The notes under the pieces are model-generated. The model was not told the DNA's origin and ran no database searches. It worked only from the letters and a program-made list of their open reading frames with translations. Below, piece after piece: positions 8,718 to 18,984 of a stretch of 64,000 nucleotides of DNA. Both the position numbers and the translations under genes were made by a program. This DNA is from Peronospora farinosa (lineage: Eukaryota; Oomycota; Peronosporomycetes; Peronosporales; Peronosporaceae), in NCBI GenBank assembly GCA_947646735.1, contig CANTFK010000037.1, positions 186,001 through 250,000 on the forward strand, written 5' to 3'. Each line of letters begins with the position of its first letter. The stretch's first letter is position 1.

Positions 8718-10884
8718 GTGACCTCTTCCAGTTCTTTCTCCGACGAACCCCCAGCACCTGGCCGTTGGTCTACCCCTTCACTGCCTGAACCTGACCCTGC
8801 CTTGGTTATTCCGACTGTAGACCTTGTCGGGGAGCCCCCCGATTATGCGAGTGTTACGCGGGCGTGGGAAGCGATCCAGCTGGCGATGGAACGAGCCCAA
8901 GTTATGGAGACCCTTGCTGACAATCATAGGGCCCTCCAGCAGGCCTATCAGGATGAGCATCGCCGGGCCCAAGACTTGCAGAGTCGCGTGGACGAGGTCG
9001 TTCGATTTGGAAAAGTTGATCTCCCCCGGATCGAGGCTCGAATTCGGAAGCTCGTCCGCGACACGAAACCGACCAGCTAACCATTGCGGAATACCGAGAT
9101 GCGCTCGCCACCCAAAAGGATTATCGCCTTGAAGTTGAAGCGTCTCGGTCCAAGATTCGGTACCGGAGGGGCCAGTATGAGCCACTGTGACGACCTTTAC
9201 ACTCCAGATAGAAGAGCTGGAGGCCAAGTTGGATACCAACCACCACGGCCGATCTTCGGTCCACGGTATCTCAAGTGTCACTACTTCGAGATGAGCTGGC
9301 CCGCTCTAAAGCTCTCGTGAAGCAAGTCGCCTGCCAACGGGACCAACTCCAGAAACAGCTAGCCGTAGCTCGGAGCGCCGCGAATAGATCTGCCTCGCCT
9401 AAGACTAAGGTCCCAGGACCTTCCAGGGCTAAAAGATCTCGGTCTCCTACTGCCGAAGTTCCAGCCCCTTCCTCATCGAAGAAGCGTCGGACCACCCGTG
9501 CCCTGAAGACGAGTCCAGTAGCAGCGATGAGTCTCTGCTAGCGGCGATGGCTCGGTCACGTGCCTCTCGTCGTCGTGGTAGCCCGGTGACTTCCGTGGGG
9601 AAACCCGCTCCAGAGGTGGTGGACTTATCTCGTAAAACGACATCCGGCCCTTCTTCGACGTCCGTGGGATCTACTGGAACACCCAAGTCCGGTCCTCTCC
9701 CAACATCAACGGAGTCCAAACCGGTGGGATCCACTGGGAAACCAAAAGTCAAGCCTCTTCCCAAACCGGCGGGGTCCACTGGGAAACCGACGAAACCGGC
9801 AGGGTCCACTGGGAAACCAACATCCAAGTCTCTTCCTAAACCGGCGGGGTCCACTGGGAAACCAACGAAACCAGCGGGGTCCACTAGGAAACCAACGTCC
9901 AAGCCTCTTCCTAAACCGGCGGGGTCCACTAGGAAACCAATGGCCAAGCCTCCTTCCGAAGTACAGACGTCACCTGCTGCTTCTTCCAGCTCGGAAAAGA
10001 CGCCCACGCCTCATTCCGACCTGTTCATCCAGCTTTTCGGTCCTTCTGAGTCCGATACTGAGAGTCTCGACTCTGATGATCAAGGGGTGCCAGCATCCAA
10101 AGGTCCCTCTGGTTCCAACGCCTGGGGCCTATCCATTCCGGGATACTCCCAGCCAAGTGTGTTCAAGACCGAAGACGTTGCCCCATGGCCCGTCTCTATG
10201 GTGGGCCCCCTTGCGATCTCGCAATTAAGCGTGAAGGACCTGTGGTCCCGCATAATCCTTCCAGCTTCGTGGATGGGTCCGGGCCCCCCTTTAGACAAGA
10301 GATCCAAGGACCGCCTGGGCGAGACTAATAGTCTCGTAACGGAATCTCAGCTCCGGCTGTTGATGAACTCGCGCCCATGGGAGAAGCAGACGATGTCTGA
10401 GTATCCTCTCTCGTTCCCCGTAAACGGCTGGTTTGTTGGACTGGTGGATCTCCACGATGCCTACGTAGACGCATCGCGCCAGAGTTTGTGGGAGGACCGG
10501 CACCGTCTTCATTTCTCCATAGCTCTTCGTTCCGGCAGTGCGTACATATCCCGCATTTACAACGCCAGGAAAAAACGACGGGCCAAGGCGACACAGGCTT
10601 GGATGGGAGTGCTGAAGAAGGTCCTGCAGGGGATGGTAGCAGGTCACTGTGACTTGGACATCCTGCTGGACCCCTTCTTCCAGCCCGTTACCCCCACGCG
10701 TCAACTGTCTTACTGGACCCCAAGGGTCAACCAGGAGAGTTCTCAACCGGGGCTGATGGAGGCGTTGCAGGTGGTGGATGATGTCGAACCGTGGCGCATC
10801 TTTTACCACAAGAACATCCACGAGCATCCCGCTTTCGGGGTTTCCCGTCTCCATGGCAAGTTTTCTCCACCCGACACCGCCTGA
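8718..10884 (+). pseudogene. Antisense ORF of the Gypsy element: coiled-coil, KP-rich repeat and conserved C-terminal region
   Basis: This frame runs against gag-pol and starts at ATG 8718 ('MTSSSSFSDEPPAP'), 137 bases inside the LTR. The first 121 codons are acidic then coiled-coil ('HRALQQAYQDEHRRAQDLQ'). One-base shifts near 9070, 9190, 9270 and 9535 carry the coiled coil on ('QRDQLQKQLAVARSAA') to a basic Ser-rich region ('KRSRSPTAEVP', 'SDESLLAAMARSRASRRR'). From 9547 a 445-codon frame is intact. It has Lys-Pro-Ala-Gly-Ser-Thr-Gly repeats (about 9715-9945), then a non-repetitive C-terminal domain of about 280 residues ('NAWGLSIPGYSQPSVFKTED', 'ISRIYNARKKRRAKATQAW'). I recognise no known family. 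A diverged second copy lies at 20832-21165, which supports a real protein rather than chance openness. Function unknown; a regulatory or nucleic-acid-binding role is only a guess from the basic and coiled-coil character. Confidence 0.65.
9715..9945 (+). repeat. Tandem repeat encoding Pro-Ala-Gly-Ser-Thr-Gly-Lys
   Basis: Imperfect tandem units containing GGGGTCCACTGGGAAACC within the antisense ORF. The core GGGTCCAC is the reverse complement of the GTGGACCC core of the LTR minisatellite. Confidence 0.85.
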
Positions 10885-11142
10885 GGGTTATCAATAGCTT
10901 TGAGTGTATCCTTACTAAGCTGAGATAATGCCATTTCACCTCGAAATCCCTAGCACATTCTCGATCTTCCTCTTGGTGCCATATCTTAGGTAGTCCCTCG
11001 GTGTCCTCTACAGGTTAGCAATACTTCACTCTTCTTGTTCTGCTGCACTTCTCGAATACATGACTTGACCAATTTCTGTGCATGCAACAAATACCACCTC
11101 CTTCTTGCATCATCTTGGCCTTCCCAAGATAAACTCTCCCTT

Positions 11143-13000
11143 CTACTCCTCATGGCTCTGCATCACCTCGAAACGATTCCGAGTGACTTGCCTGCGTTCG
11201 TAGTATTCAAGTAGTCCACCGCAATTGAGGTCCACCTCGTCTACCCACGACGGATCGGAGTATCTTTTCCACTGCACCAGGTATTCACATTGAATACGAC
11301 CATACCGAGTTTTTCTTCCCATGCGCTTGTCAAGAATCATCTCCACTTCATACTCATTGTCTTCCAACTCCGCATCCCAGCTATCCTCTGGTAACAGGGC
11401 TTCGTCAAAATCCACTCGATCTGTTTCGTCCACCACCAACACCGTATTCGGTCTGTCGGGATATTGCCGAACTAGCTTCAACTTCGAAAGGTGGACCAAC
11501 GGGTAAATGCGGTAATCGGTCCCACTGATATCCAGGCGAGCTGCATGGTCCCCCACCATCTCCCGTACTCGGAATAGACCATGGCATAGGTGGGCCAATT
11601 TTCGGGCATAGCCTTCCTTGACCCGGTCTAGATACAACCACACCTGAGATTCTGCCTCAATCATGCTATCCGCCACATCTTCATTGTGGATCTCGGCTCG
11701 ACTTTCCATTGCTGATCGCAATAACTCGTTGACTTGTTCCCTTGCCCGGCGATACTGTCGCTGTACGCCATATCGCCACCGGCGGGGGTCACCGTCACGC
11801 CGCCTGGTACTACCCAGCGGTATAGTGGCCTCCAACGTGCTTCGTGCGTCCCCACCATGCACCAAGTAGAATGTAGTCTCTTTTCGGACCCGGTCCTGCG
11901 CCGTGTTCAGCGCAAATGTGAGCCGTTCCGCATATGCATCCCAATCTCTCTAGTCCACCTCCGACACATACATCTTGATAGCTCGGGTGATCGTCTGCAC
12001 CATCCTTTCCGCAGTTCCATTGACCTGCGGCCGGTAGGCCATTGTGGCCCGCTGCTTTTGCCCAATCATGTGGTTGAAAGCGCGAAAGAAATCCGACATG
12101 AAACTTGGTTCCCTGTCGTGTCGAATCGCCTCACTGGCCCCAAACTTTCGAAATACACATTCTTCGTACCCTTCTGCCACGGTTTGGGCCGACCTCGACG
12201 AGCTGGCCTTAGCAATTACATAACCAGTAAACAGGTCCACCCATATCAACAGCTCCGTGTTTCCCTTAAACGACTTGGGCAACGATGGAATATGATCCAT
12301 CGCGATGACCTGAAATGGGTAGGTTGCCCGAAAATTTCCTGGGGTCTTCCCTCGTAAGGTGGGTCCACCTTTTCCGGTCTCACAGTTGACACAAGTACCA
12401 ACGAAGCGCTGTACACTTCGAAACAACCCTCTCAAATGGAAATGCCATCGTATCCGCTGGTATGTGCGGCCGATTCCTTGGTGTCCCCCTTCAAGACTAT
12501 TGTGGTAATGGTGCAGAAAATCTTGTTGTAGGCTTTCGGGTATCACTAGCCGGATCCACCCATCGCGATCCTCTTCAGCTGTCCCCAGACCCGGGCAATA
12601 CAATAGAAGTCCGTCCTCATCCAAGGCGTAATTCGTCTCGATCTTGCCGCATGCCAACGCCACTTCTGCGGGTAAACCGCTCCATTCACCCCGTAAATAG
12701 AGCTTCAAATCCCGTATCCACATTTCTTCGTCTTGGGCAGCCGAAATTCGCTCAATTCGTATCCGTTGCACCACCTCTTCTTGCACAACCTCTGTCGGCA
12801 TCCTGGACCGGACCCGAGACCTCGTGACAGCCGTAATTCGCATTGCTGGGCTGGGATTCTTGGGTACCAAGAGTTCAGGCAGACGATTAATCTTTTCGAG
12901 GTCTTTCCACTCTTCCTCAGGTATTATTTCGACCCCTCGTTGCTGTTGCAGGGCCGCGTTAACGAGACGATCCGCACTCTGGTTCCATTCGCGCTTCATG
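11143..13000 (-). pseudogene. Gypsy integrase and chromodomain region
   Basis: The integrase part (about 12700 down to 11950) has the zinc-binding HHCC set in 'HNSLEGGHQGIGRTY' and 'CVNCETGKG'. The catalytic core follows: Asp in 'VIAMDHIPSL', Asp in 'AIRHDREPSFMSDFF' and Glu in 'YRPQVNGTAERM'. An in-frame stop after 'KMYVSEVD' (11950) separates the C-terminal part. Past the stop the frame from 11865 shows 'YPLVHLSKLKLVRQYPDRP' and ends in a chromodomain-like module ('YGRIQCEYLVQWKRYSDPSW'), stopping at 11143. Chromodomains direct integration to marked chromatin in chromoviruses. The stop and the shift near 11870 make this copy non-functional. Confidence 0.85.
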
Positions 13001-13400
13001 TGTAGAAACTCGTGAACGGGCCAGGACCTGAGTTTTTCCAGGGCCTTCGCCCGTCGTACTGTCAGGCCCTGCGCCTTACACTCGATTTCTCCTCGTATCT
13101 ATCGCACGACCAGGTTAGAATATCCACACACTACTAGACGTCTACGCTCCAGGTTCTCCAGTAGAAGGAAGCCCAACAATAGGCCTTCATACTCTGCCTC
13201 ATTTACTGTCGCTTCAGTCAAATATCGGGAAGCAGCGGCGACTACCGTCCATTCCGGGAGTTGCCACACAATAGCACTGCAGGCTCCCCCCCACGCTTAA
13301 CTCGTGCAGATCCATCGAAACTGACCACGTACAAGACTTCCTCAGGTTCGACTGTAGGAGGAACCACCGTGATAGCTTGGCGCGGATGTCTCTTGGGGGC
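13001..13400 (-). pseudogene. Second, archaeal-type RNase H domain of the Gypsy pol
   Basis: Between the usual RT-linked RNase H and the integrase there is a second RNase H. 'VVSFDGSARVKRGG' carries the first catalytic Asp and 'ATVNEAEYEGLLLGF' the Glu. The third acidic site, expected as Gly-Asp-Ser-Asn, reads Gly-Tyr-Ser-Asn ('VVCGYSNLVV') at about 13115. It is followed by a stop in place of Gln, and 'EWNQSADRL' gives the last Asp. Such a double RNase H layout is known in plant Tat and in some oomycete Ty3/Gypsy elements. The Asp-to-Tyr change would abolish catalysis in this copy. A frame change near 13240 also interrupts the domain. Confidence 0.75.
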
Positions 13401-14720
13401 AATTGAAGACAAGATGGAGTCCACGTTTTCGCGAGGCGTAATTCTTGCCACTAATGTCCCCAGTATTTCATCTTCGCCGCGCTTACACTTTACCACTTCT
13501 AACGTCCATTGAGACAGGAGTGCAGCCCAGTTTCCCAGGCGATCTTGTAGACCCGGTGACCGGACTATCCACGCCAGCGTTGAGTGTCGGGTCAAGACCT
13601 TGATAGGTCGGGTGACCAATGACGTGTAGCAAAGGTCTAGTATCCGCAATAGCGCCAGCACTTCCTTGTCCACCAGCCCATATTTGATCTCGTTTGGCTT
13701 CAAAGTCCGACTCGTGAAAGTTACCGGCATATACACCCCTTCATATTCCTGCACCAGGGATGCCGAGATGGTCCACTCGCTAGCATAGACAATAATGACA
13801 GGTTCCCGGTATGGATCAAAATGGCGGAGGATTGGGGCAGTGGCGATCTTATTCTTTAATATAGCAAATGCTACCTGCACCCGGGCCCATCGGTCCTCCT
13901 CCTGTTCAACTCCCTGTATGTCCCCAGTCCTGCTTATCCGGTTTCGTAATACATGGTAACCCACATCCCTTAGTTCGTACAAGATGGATGCATAAATGGC
14001 GTAGTCCTCCAGGAACCGACTGTAACAGTTAAGAATCCCGAGAAACGACTGCATAGCTTTCAGGGTAGTGGGCAACGGTAAGTCCACCAAGGACTGAAGG
14101 TCCTTAGGGTGGGCCTCCAGCCCTTCCGCTGATACTTGTTGGCCAAGGTAAGCTACCTTTTGACAGCCTCATGAGCTCTTAACCGCGCTGATCGATAAGT
14201 TCCACTTGTCACACACCTCCAAAAGTCGTTCCACTTTCACGCATAAGTTATCCCATGACTCCGAGGTCACCAAAATGTCGTCGATATAGGACCTACGTCC
14301 TAATATAGACTTCTTGAGGTCTCCCTCTGGATGGCCCACCTCGAACAGGTCCTCTGGGTTGTCAGAGCCCGGCTCTGAGGAAATCGTAAGAAACCCATAT
14401 AAAGCATTATCCAACAGCCGCTGATAGATCTGCGGCGCATTCTTTAGTCCAAACGGCATTCGTCTTCACTCAAAAAGTCCGAGCGGGGTTACAAACGCCG
14501 AGATCAAACGGGCTCGTTCGGTCATACTGACCACCCAAAAACCGCTAGCCATATCCAGTGAGCAGTACCACAGGGCCTTATCTAGGTCTTCCAGCAACTC
14601 ATTCACGAGAGGCATAGGATACACCATAAGCCGCGTTAAATCATTCACCATCCGGTAGTCAATGCACAGCCTTATATCCACCCCATTCTTCTTGACAATA
14701 ATTACAATTGGACTGGCCCA
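13401..14720 (-). pseudogene. Gypsy reverse transcriptase and RT-linked RNase H
   Basis: RT motifs in order: 'VDIRLCIDYRMVNDLT', 'LWYCSLDMASGFW', a Trp-to-stop change after 'FVTPLGLFE' (near 14464), 'MPFGLKNAPQIYQRLLD' and the catalytic 'YIDDILVTSESWD'. The connection and RNase H follow: 'SFLGILNCYSRFLEDYA', 'APILRHFDPYREPVIIVYAS', 'FTSRTLKPNEIKYGLVDKE' and 'LGNWAALLSQWTLEVVKC'. A second break lies near 14165. The active-site tyrosine motif is YIDD rather than the commoner YVDD. Domain order and spacing match Ty3/Gypsy pol. Confidence 0.88.
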
Positions 14721-16575
14721 TGGGGAGGTGGAATGCTGGATTATCTTGGATGCCTTTTATCAGGTCTGCCAGATTCTCCCTAAATTGAGGGGCCACCTTC
14801 CGTACCCGTTGGGCGATTGGCCGTGCGTTCCCAACATCAATGTCGCACACTGCTCCTCGAGCCGCCGGGGGTAATGCATTACCTTTTCCCATCAGCAAAT
14901 GTCGTTTTCTCCATATAATCTGGCGGAGGCGGTCCACCTCCTCCTTTGGGGTATCACCGGGGTCTGGGATCTGGATGTCTTCCAACATAACTCCGTTTGT
15001 AGATGGGGTGACCTCAGGGATAACAGACCAATTTTTGTCGATATCTTCGGCACATAAATCTCCACTCTCGTGAACACAGACTTGGTCATCGGGAGTATTT
15101 ACTTCAGCCTTGATGACCGGTGGACCCTCTGCTGGGTGGGCCGGTGGACCCTCTGCTGGGTGGGCCGGTGGACCCTCTGCTGGGTGGGCCGGTGGACCCT
15201 CCTCTGGGTGGACCGGTGGACCCCCCTCTGGGTGGACCCTCTCCGTATCGGTCCTATCCTTCGATGATACTTCGTTTCCCACACTAGCTCTAGCTGGTTG
15301 ACCTCTATCGAGGGCCTCATCTCCAGACTCCTGATCTGATGGTAATGACTCAGGGTCCCTCATAACAGACTCGTGCACCGCGTTAATCACTGGCACTTGG
15401 GTCCCCGTCCGTAGCAACATTTTCTGTGGAGTCGCGTACTGAGGCTTCTCGACCATCGGACCTTGGTATGCTTCTTCTTGAGTGGTTTCTGCATCCTCCT
15501 CGTCGGTGGTTGCTTGGTAGGCTAGAATTTTCCATTCAGCGTACCTCCTAGAACCCACTGACACGAACCCTTGGGCCCGGGGAACCCGGTCTTTAGCCAG
15601 CCAAATGCCCAGCTTGGTATCCTCGTGTAGGATCAGGTCCTTGTCACTCACATTGGTGACCCTCAAGAATTGACGATGTCCATGTCCTTGGATCATCGTA
15701 GTCACCCATCTGTCTCCACGGGTCATCCATAATTTCCACTGGTCCGACGTAACCCTCTTCAGCGGAACCTCGACATATTTTGTCGCTGGTAAATTCACGT
15801 ACTGGCTCAATTTTACCTCAGAAATATGGCCACTAAACAAGGTCTTGCGACCTGTCAGCTGGATTCGAACTTCGTCTGGCAAGCAAATAGCTCCATCCGC
15901 CATGTCCAAACGAATTCCAGCTGGCACCATAAAGTCCATCCCTAGTAGTACATCCTGGCCGGCCAAGGACCCGACCCACACATTGAAGAAGTATACTAAT
16001 ACACCATTCAGTGTTATCTTGATCTTCGTTCGCCCTTCCGTGGTGTAAAATGCTTCTCCAATGCCCACGCACTCTTGTTTTTCGCTTGTGTTAATCTGAC
16101 AGCCTGCCTTACGAGCAAAGGCGATATCCAAAATAGATATCTCGGCACCAGAATCAAACAGTAGATTCGCACGAATATTGTTAACTTTACCAGAGGCCTT
16201 GGCTTGCTTAAACCACTTTCCTGGGGCATGGTGTTTCCAGTATCCTCTTGACTCTCCCGGCAATAAATCCAATGTCATCATAGTCTCCCCTCGGGAATAA
16301 ACGTGAGGTATACATGCATTGGCCACAGCAGCGACAGAATTAATGCAAAAGCCCGATGTATTTCCAATCAATTCATCCAAATTATTGACCTTCTCCACGG
16401 GGTGTTTCTCCACAAATGCATAAATGCAACAATTAGAACGCTCGGCTCGTACCAGATTCAAACCTGGCGAGCGTTCTAATTTAACATCTTCTCCGCCGCC
16501 TCGGGCAGCTGCCCCACGTGCTTGGTCGGGTTGTACCACTGGCGAATCAGATTGTAGAACTCTTCCATCGGGCAC
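14659..16575 (-). pseudogene. Gypsy aspartic protease and linker region
   Basis: An open frame of 638 codons overlaps the end of gag by 100 bases in another frame, the arrangement of a frameshifted gag-pol. The protease active site is 'LLFDSGAEISILD' (about 16160), with 'VLLGMDFMVPAGI' downstream. The linker holds five copies of His-Pro-Ala/Glu-Glu-Gly-Pro-Pro (15113-15240). The frame passes into the start of RT but is lost by a one-base shift near 14730: the Ser-Thr-Ser-Pro-Trp-Ala-Ser motif and 'KKNGVDIRLCIDYR' sit in the next frame. Confidence 0.85.
15113..15240. repeat. 24-bp tandem repeat in the pol linker
   Basis: Five units of GGTGGACCCTCTGCTGGGTG plus GGCC, with variants, on the plus strand. 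They encode the Pro-Ala-Glu-Gly-Pro repeat on the minus strand and share the GGTGGACCC core with the LTR minisatellite. Confidence 0.9.
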
Positions 16576-18960
16576 TTGCCGACATCATGAACCTTGCCAC
16601 AACCGCGACACACAAACAGGCAGTGGTCAGCTGGGCGACCCTTCTTTCCACAGCACTCGCAAACGAGTCGCTTCCAACAGTCCAGATCCACATGCTTCCT
16701 AGATCCACAATGGGTACACTTTGCCACGGGTGACCCAGGGACCACCTTTTGTCCAGGTCCCTCTGCCATGCGTCTACCTCGGTCTGGCTCTGGGTCCTGA
16801 TGGTCCCGGGGGTCATCTGCGTTCCTCGCCCTACCAGTGTAAGGTTTACTCTCCGCCGCATAAATTCTTCTGAGGTCACCTTCTCCCTCAGACCCACTGG
16901 AGCTGGACCCTTGGTCATTTTCACTTTCAGAAGTGGCTCGGATGACTTGGACGGGTCTTCTCAGCTGACTCTTGGTGTGGTCTGGAGTGGTTGGGGCCTT
17001 CTGGCGAAACTTGCTGGACCCGAACAAGACCCTCCCTTGACGCGTCTTCGCTCTCTGACGAGCCAGCAGGACTTCCTCCAGGTCATCTGCATCAGAAAGT
17101 CTGAGCAATGTAAGCTGGTCCGCCAATTCTCGGTCATCCAAGGTTTCCACGTAATGGTCCACGTGTTCACGCTTTACACTGGGGGGGGGTCCACCCTTAA
17201 TATCTAGCTTGGCCCTGAGCCCTGCCACGTTCAAACGGTACAGATATTCCAAGGGTGACTCATCGGCTCTCTTTCTGGCGTGATAATATTGTCGACCCCC
17301 AAGCCGCAAAATTGTGCTTGGAACTCTCGCAGCAGCAGTTTCCAATCAACGCGCACTGTTCGACCTAGCTGTCGATACCAATTCTGAGCTGGACCTATGA
17401 GCAGGGACCCAAAAATGAGACACTTCTCGCTGTCTGGTGTCTGGTCTCGGAGAAAAGCCGTCTTTACCTTAGTGCGCCAGCTTCTGGCACGATCTTCATC
17501 GTGGTCCCTTCCGCTAAATTCCTTCAGATCCGACGAGGCCGATACCCTAATGTGTGGAGCAACAGGAGGGGGTCCTCCTGCCGTAGCCGTGGCCACAGTC
17601 GCTCGCGCTGAAGTCATCGGGAACGTCAAGTCATCTGGGTCGTATTCATCATGGGTTGACCCCACAGACTCCATGTCCACATCCGGGGTATCGCCTAGTG
17701 GTCCTAGGCGCTCAATCCGCTGGGAGGACCTGGGGTGAACTGGCCCTTGACCCCTCGTGGTGTGTCCCCTGTCCACTGCAACTTTTGTGGAGCCTTGCTC
17801 TTCAAGGAACTTGGTCAGGTCACCACCCTCACAGTAATCCAACACCACATGCAACACGCCATCGCGCTTTCAAAGTACGACTGGGGCGCGCTAGGGGAAA
17901 CTAACTCAGTCTTTGTTTCCTGGTCTTTTTTTGTCCCCACCAACCTTGGCTCCACTTTGCACCGGGCTTCCGTCTCCTCCTGTGCTTGGCGCTGGACCCA
18001 TGGGGTTGCTGTGTCCATATGACCAGCTTCACGAATTCGTGCTTCCAACAACGCTGCACCAGCTGGACCCAGTTGCATTCGGTCCACCGTTTTATCAGGG
18101 CCGACATCATAGATGAGGTGGCCGATTCATATTGAGACCTTGGTGACGATTCACCGAGTGACCCAGCAGGAGAGCCCACACCAGGATCCACTACTTCTCC
18201 ATCTTGACGGGGTACTTCCTTTGGGAGGAACTCCCCCACTAACGTCTTGAGGTGACCATGCAGGGTCACTAAGGTCTTCTTCAAGGTCTCGAACCCGAAA
18301 TCGAAGAGGGTCTCAGCAGTAAAGTTCCCAGCAGCCATCCCAGCTTCATGTAGCAGATTCATTACGGCCTTGAGGACCTCCAGGTCTGTGGTCGTGGTGG
18401 GAAGAGCCGTTATTGGACCGTGGACCTGGTCCAGAAGCTTGACCTTGAGTGCCTTTATCACCGGGTCCTTTCGAAGAAACTTCTTCAATTTATTCCGATG
18501 GTAGGCTTCTTCCAAATCTTCTTCTGTCCAGTCCTTACTGGCCACGCCTTGGCTCTCTCCCGACTCGTCCGTCGTGTCTCCGCCTCGCGGCGCCTTCAAT
18601 CTTGGTATGCTTCTGCTTCTTTTGCTGCTTGTTCTTGGGCACCTTTGAATCTTGAGTGGTAGGTTGGGAGACTTGCTTCGGGGTCCCTTGTTTTTTAGCT
18701 TTCGCTGTCAAACTTGGGACCCCTGGACCATAATATTGATTATGGCCCATGTTGTCTTCTTCAACGAAGACATTTGGTGGTTCTTCATATTCCACCTTGA
18801 CCTCAATAGCAGAGCTCCTCCCCGGCATCTGCAGGTCCTCCAATCCTTCTTCCTTCTTGATCACTGGCGATCCGGTTTCCAGTGTCTTGGTTGTCCCTTG
18901 GTCTATCTTGACCGATGCCTTTTCTTCTTCGTGGGGTTCACGGTGAAATCTCGCGTCTCC
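16476..18960 (-). pseudogene. Gypsy gag polyprotein
   Basis: Reading from the 5' LTR: an acidic Lys/Glu-rich N-terminus ('EEDNMGHNQYYGPG'), then 'DWTEEDLEEAYHRNKLKKFL', then a spacer. The capsid part has 'DLKEFSGRDHDEDRARSW', 'IGPAQNWYRQLGRTVRVDW', 'YYHARKRADESPLEYLYRLN' and 'HVDHYVETLDDRELADQL'. Three zinc-knuckle-like Cys/His clusters end the protein ('CTHCGSRKHVDLDC', 'CECCGKKGRPADHC', 'CRGCGKVHDVGKC'). Frame shifts near 18560, 18000-17860 and 17280 break it. A stretch at 17770-17890 ('LHVVLDYCEGGDLTKFLEEQ') resembles kinase subdomain V in one frame; its origin is unclear. This is the gag type common in oomycete Gypsy elements. Confidence 0.85.
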
Positions 18961-18965
18961 CGAAG

Positions 18966-18983
18966 ATCCGGGCACGCGCACCA
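18966..18983 (-). other. Primer-binding site of the 13-kb Gypsy element
   Basis: One base inside the 5' LTR, the sense strand reads TGGTGCGCGTGCCCGGA. This is the complement of a tRNA 3' end finishing in ...GGGCACGCGCACCA. Which tRNA it is could not be decided by eye. Confidence 0.7.
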
Positions 18984-18984
18984 T

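Noticed and set aside
9447..10007. Minus-strand frame with Val-Asp-Pro-Ala-Gly repeats
   Set aside because: Shadow of the Lys-Pro repeat of the antisense ORF; no conserved domain on this strand.
18981..18984. CCAT left of the right-hand LTR as a target duplication for a solo LTR
   Set aside because: Here CCA is the end of the tRNA-like primer-binding sequence inside the element; the host frame shows the real duplicate pair is 7244-7247 and 20282-20285.
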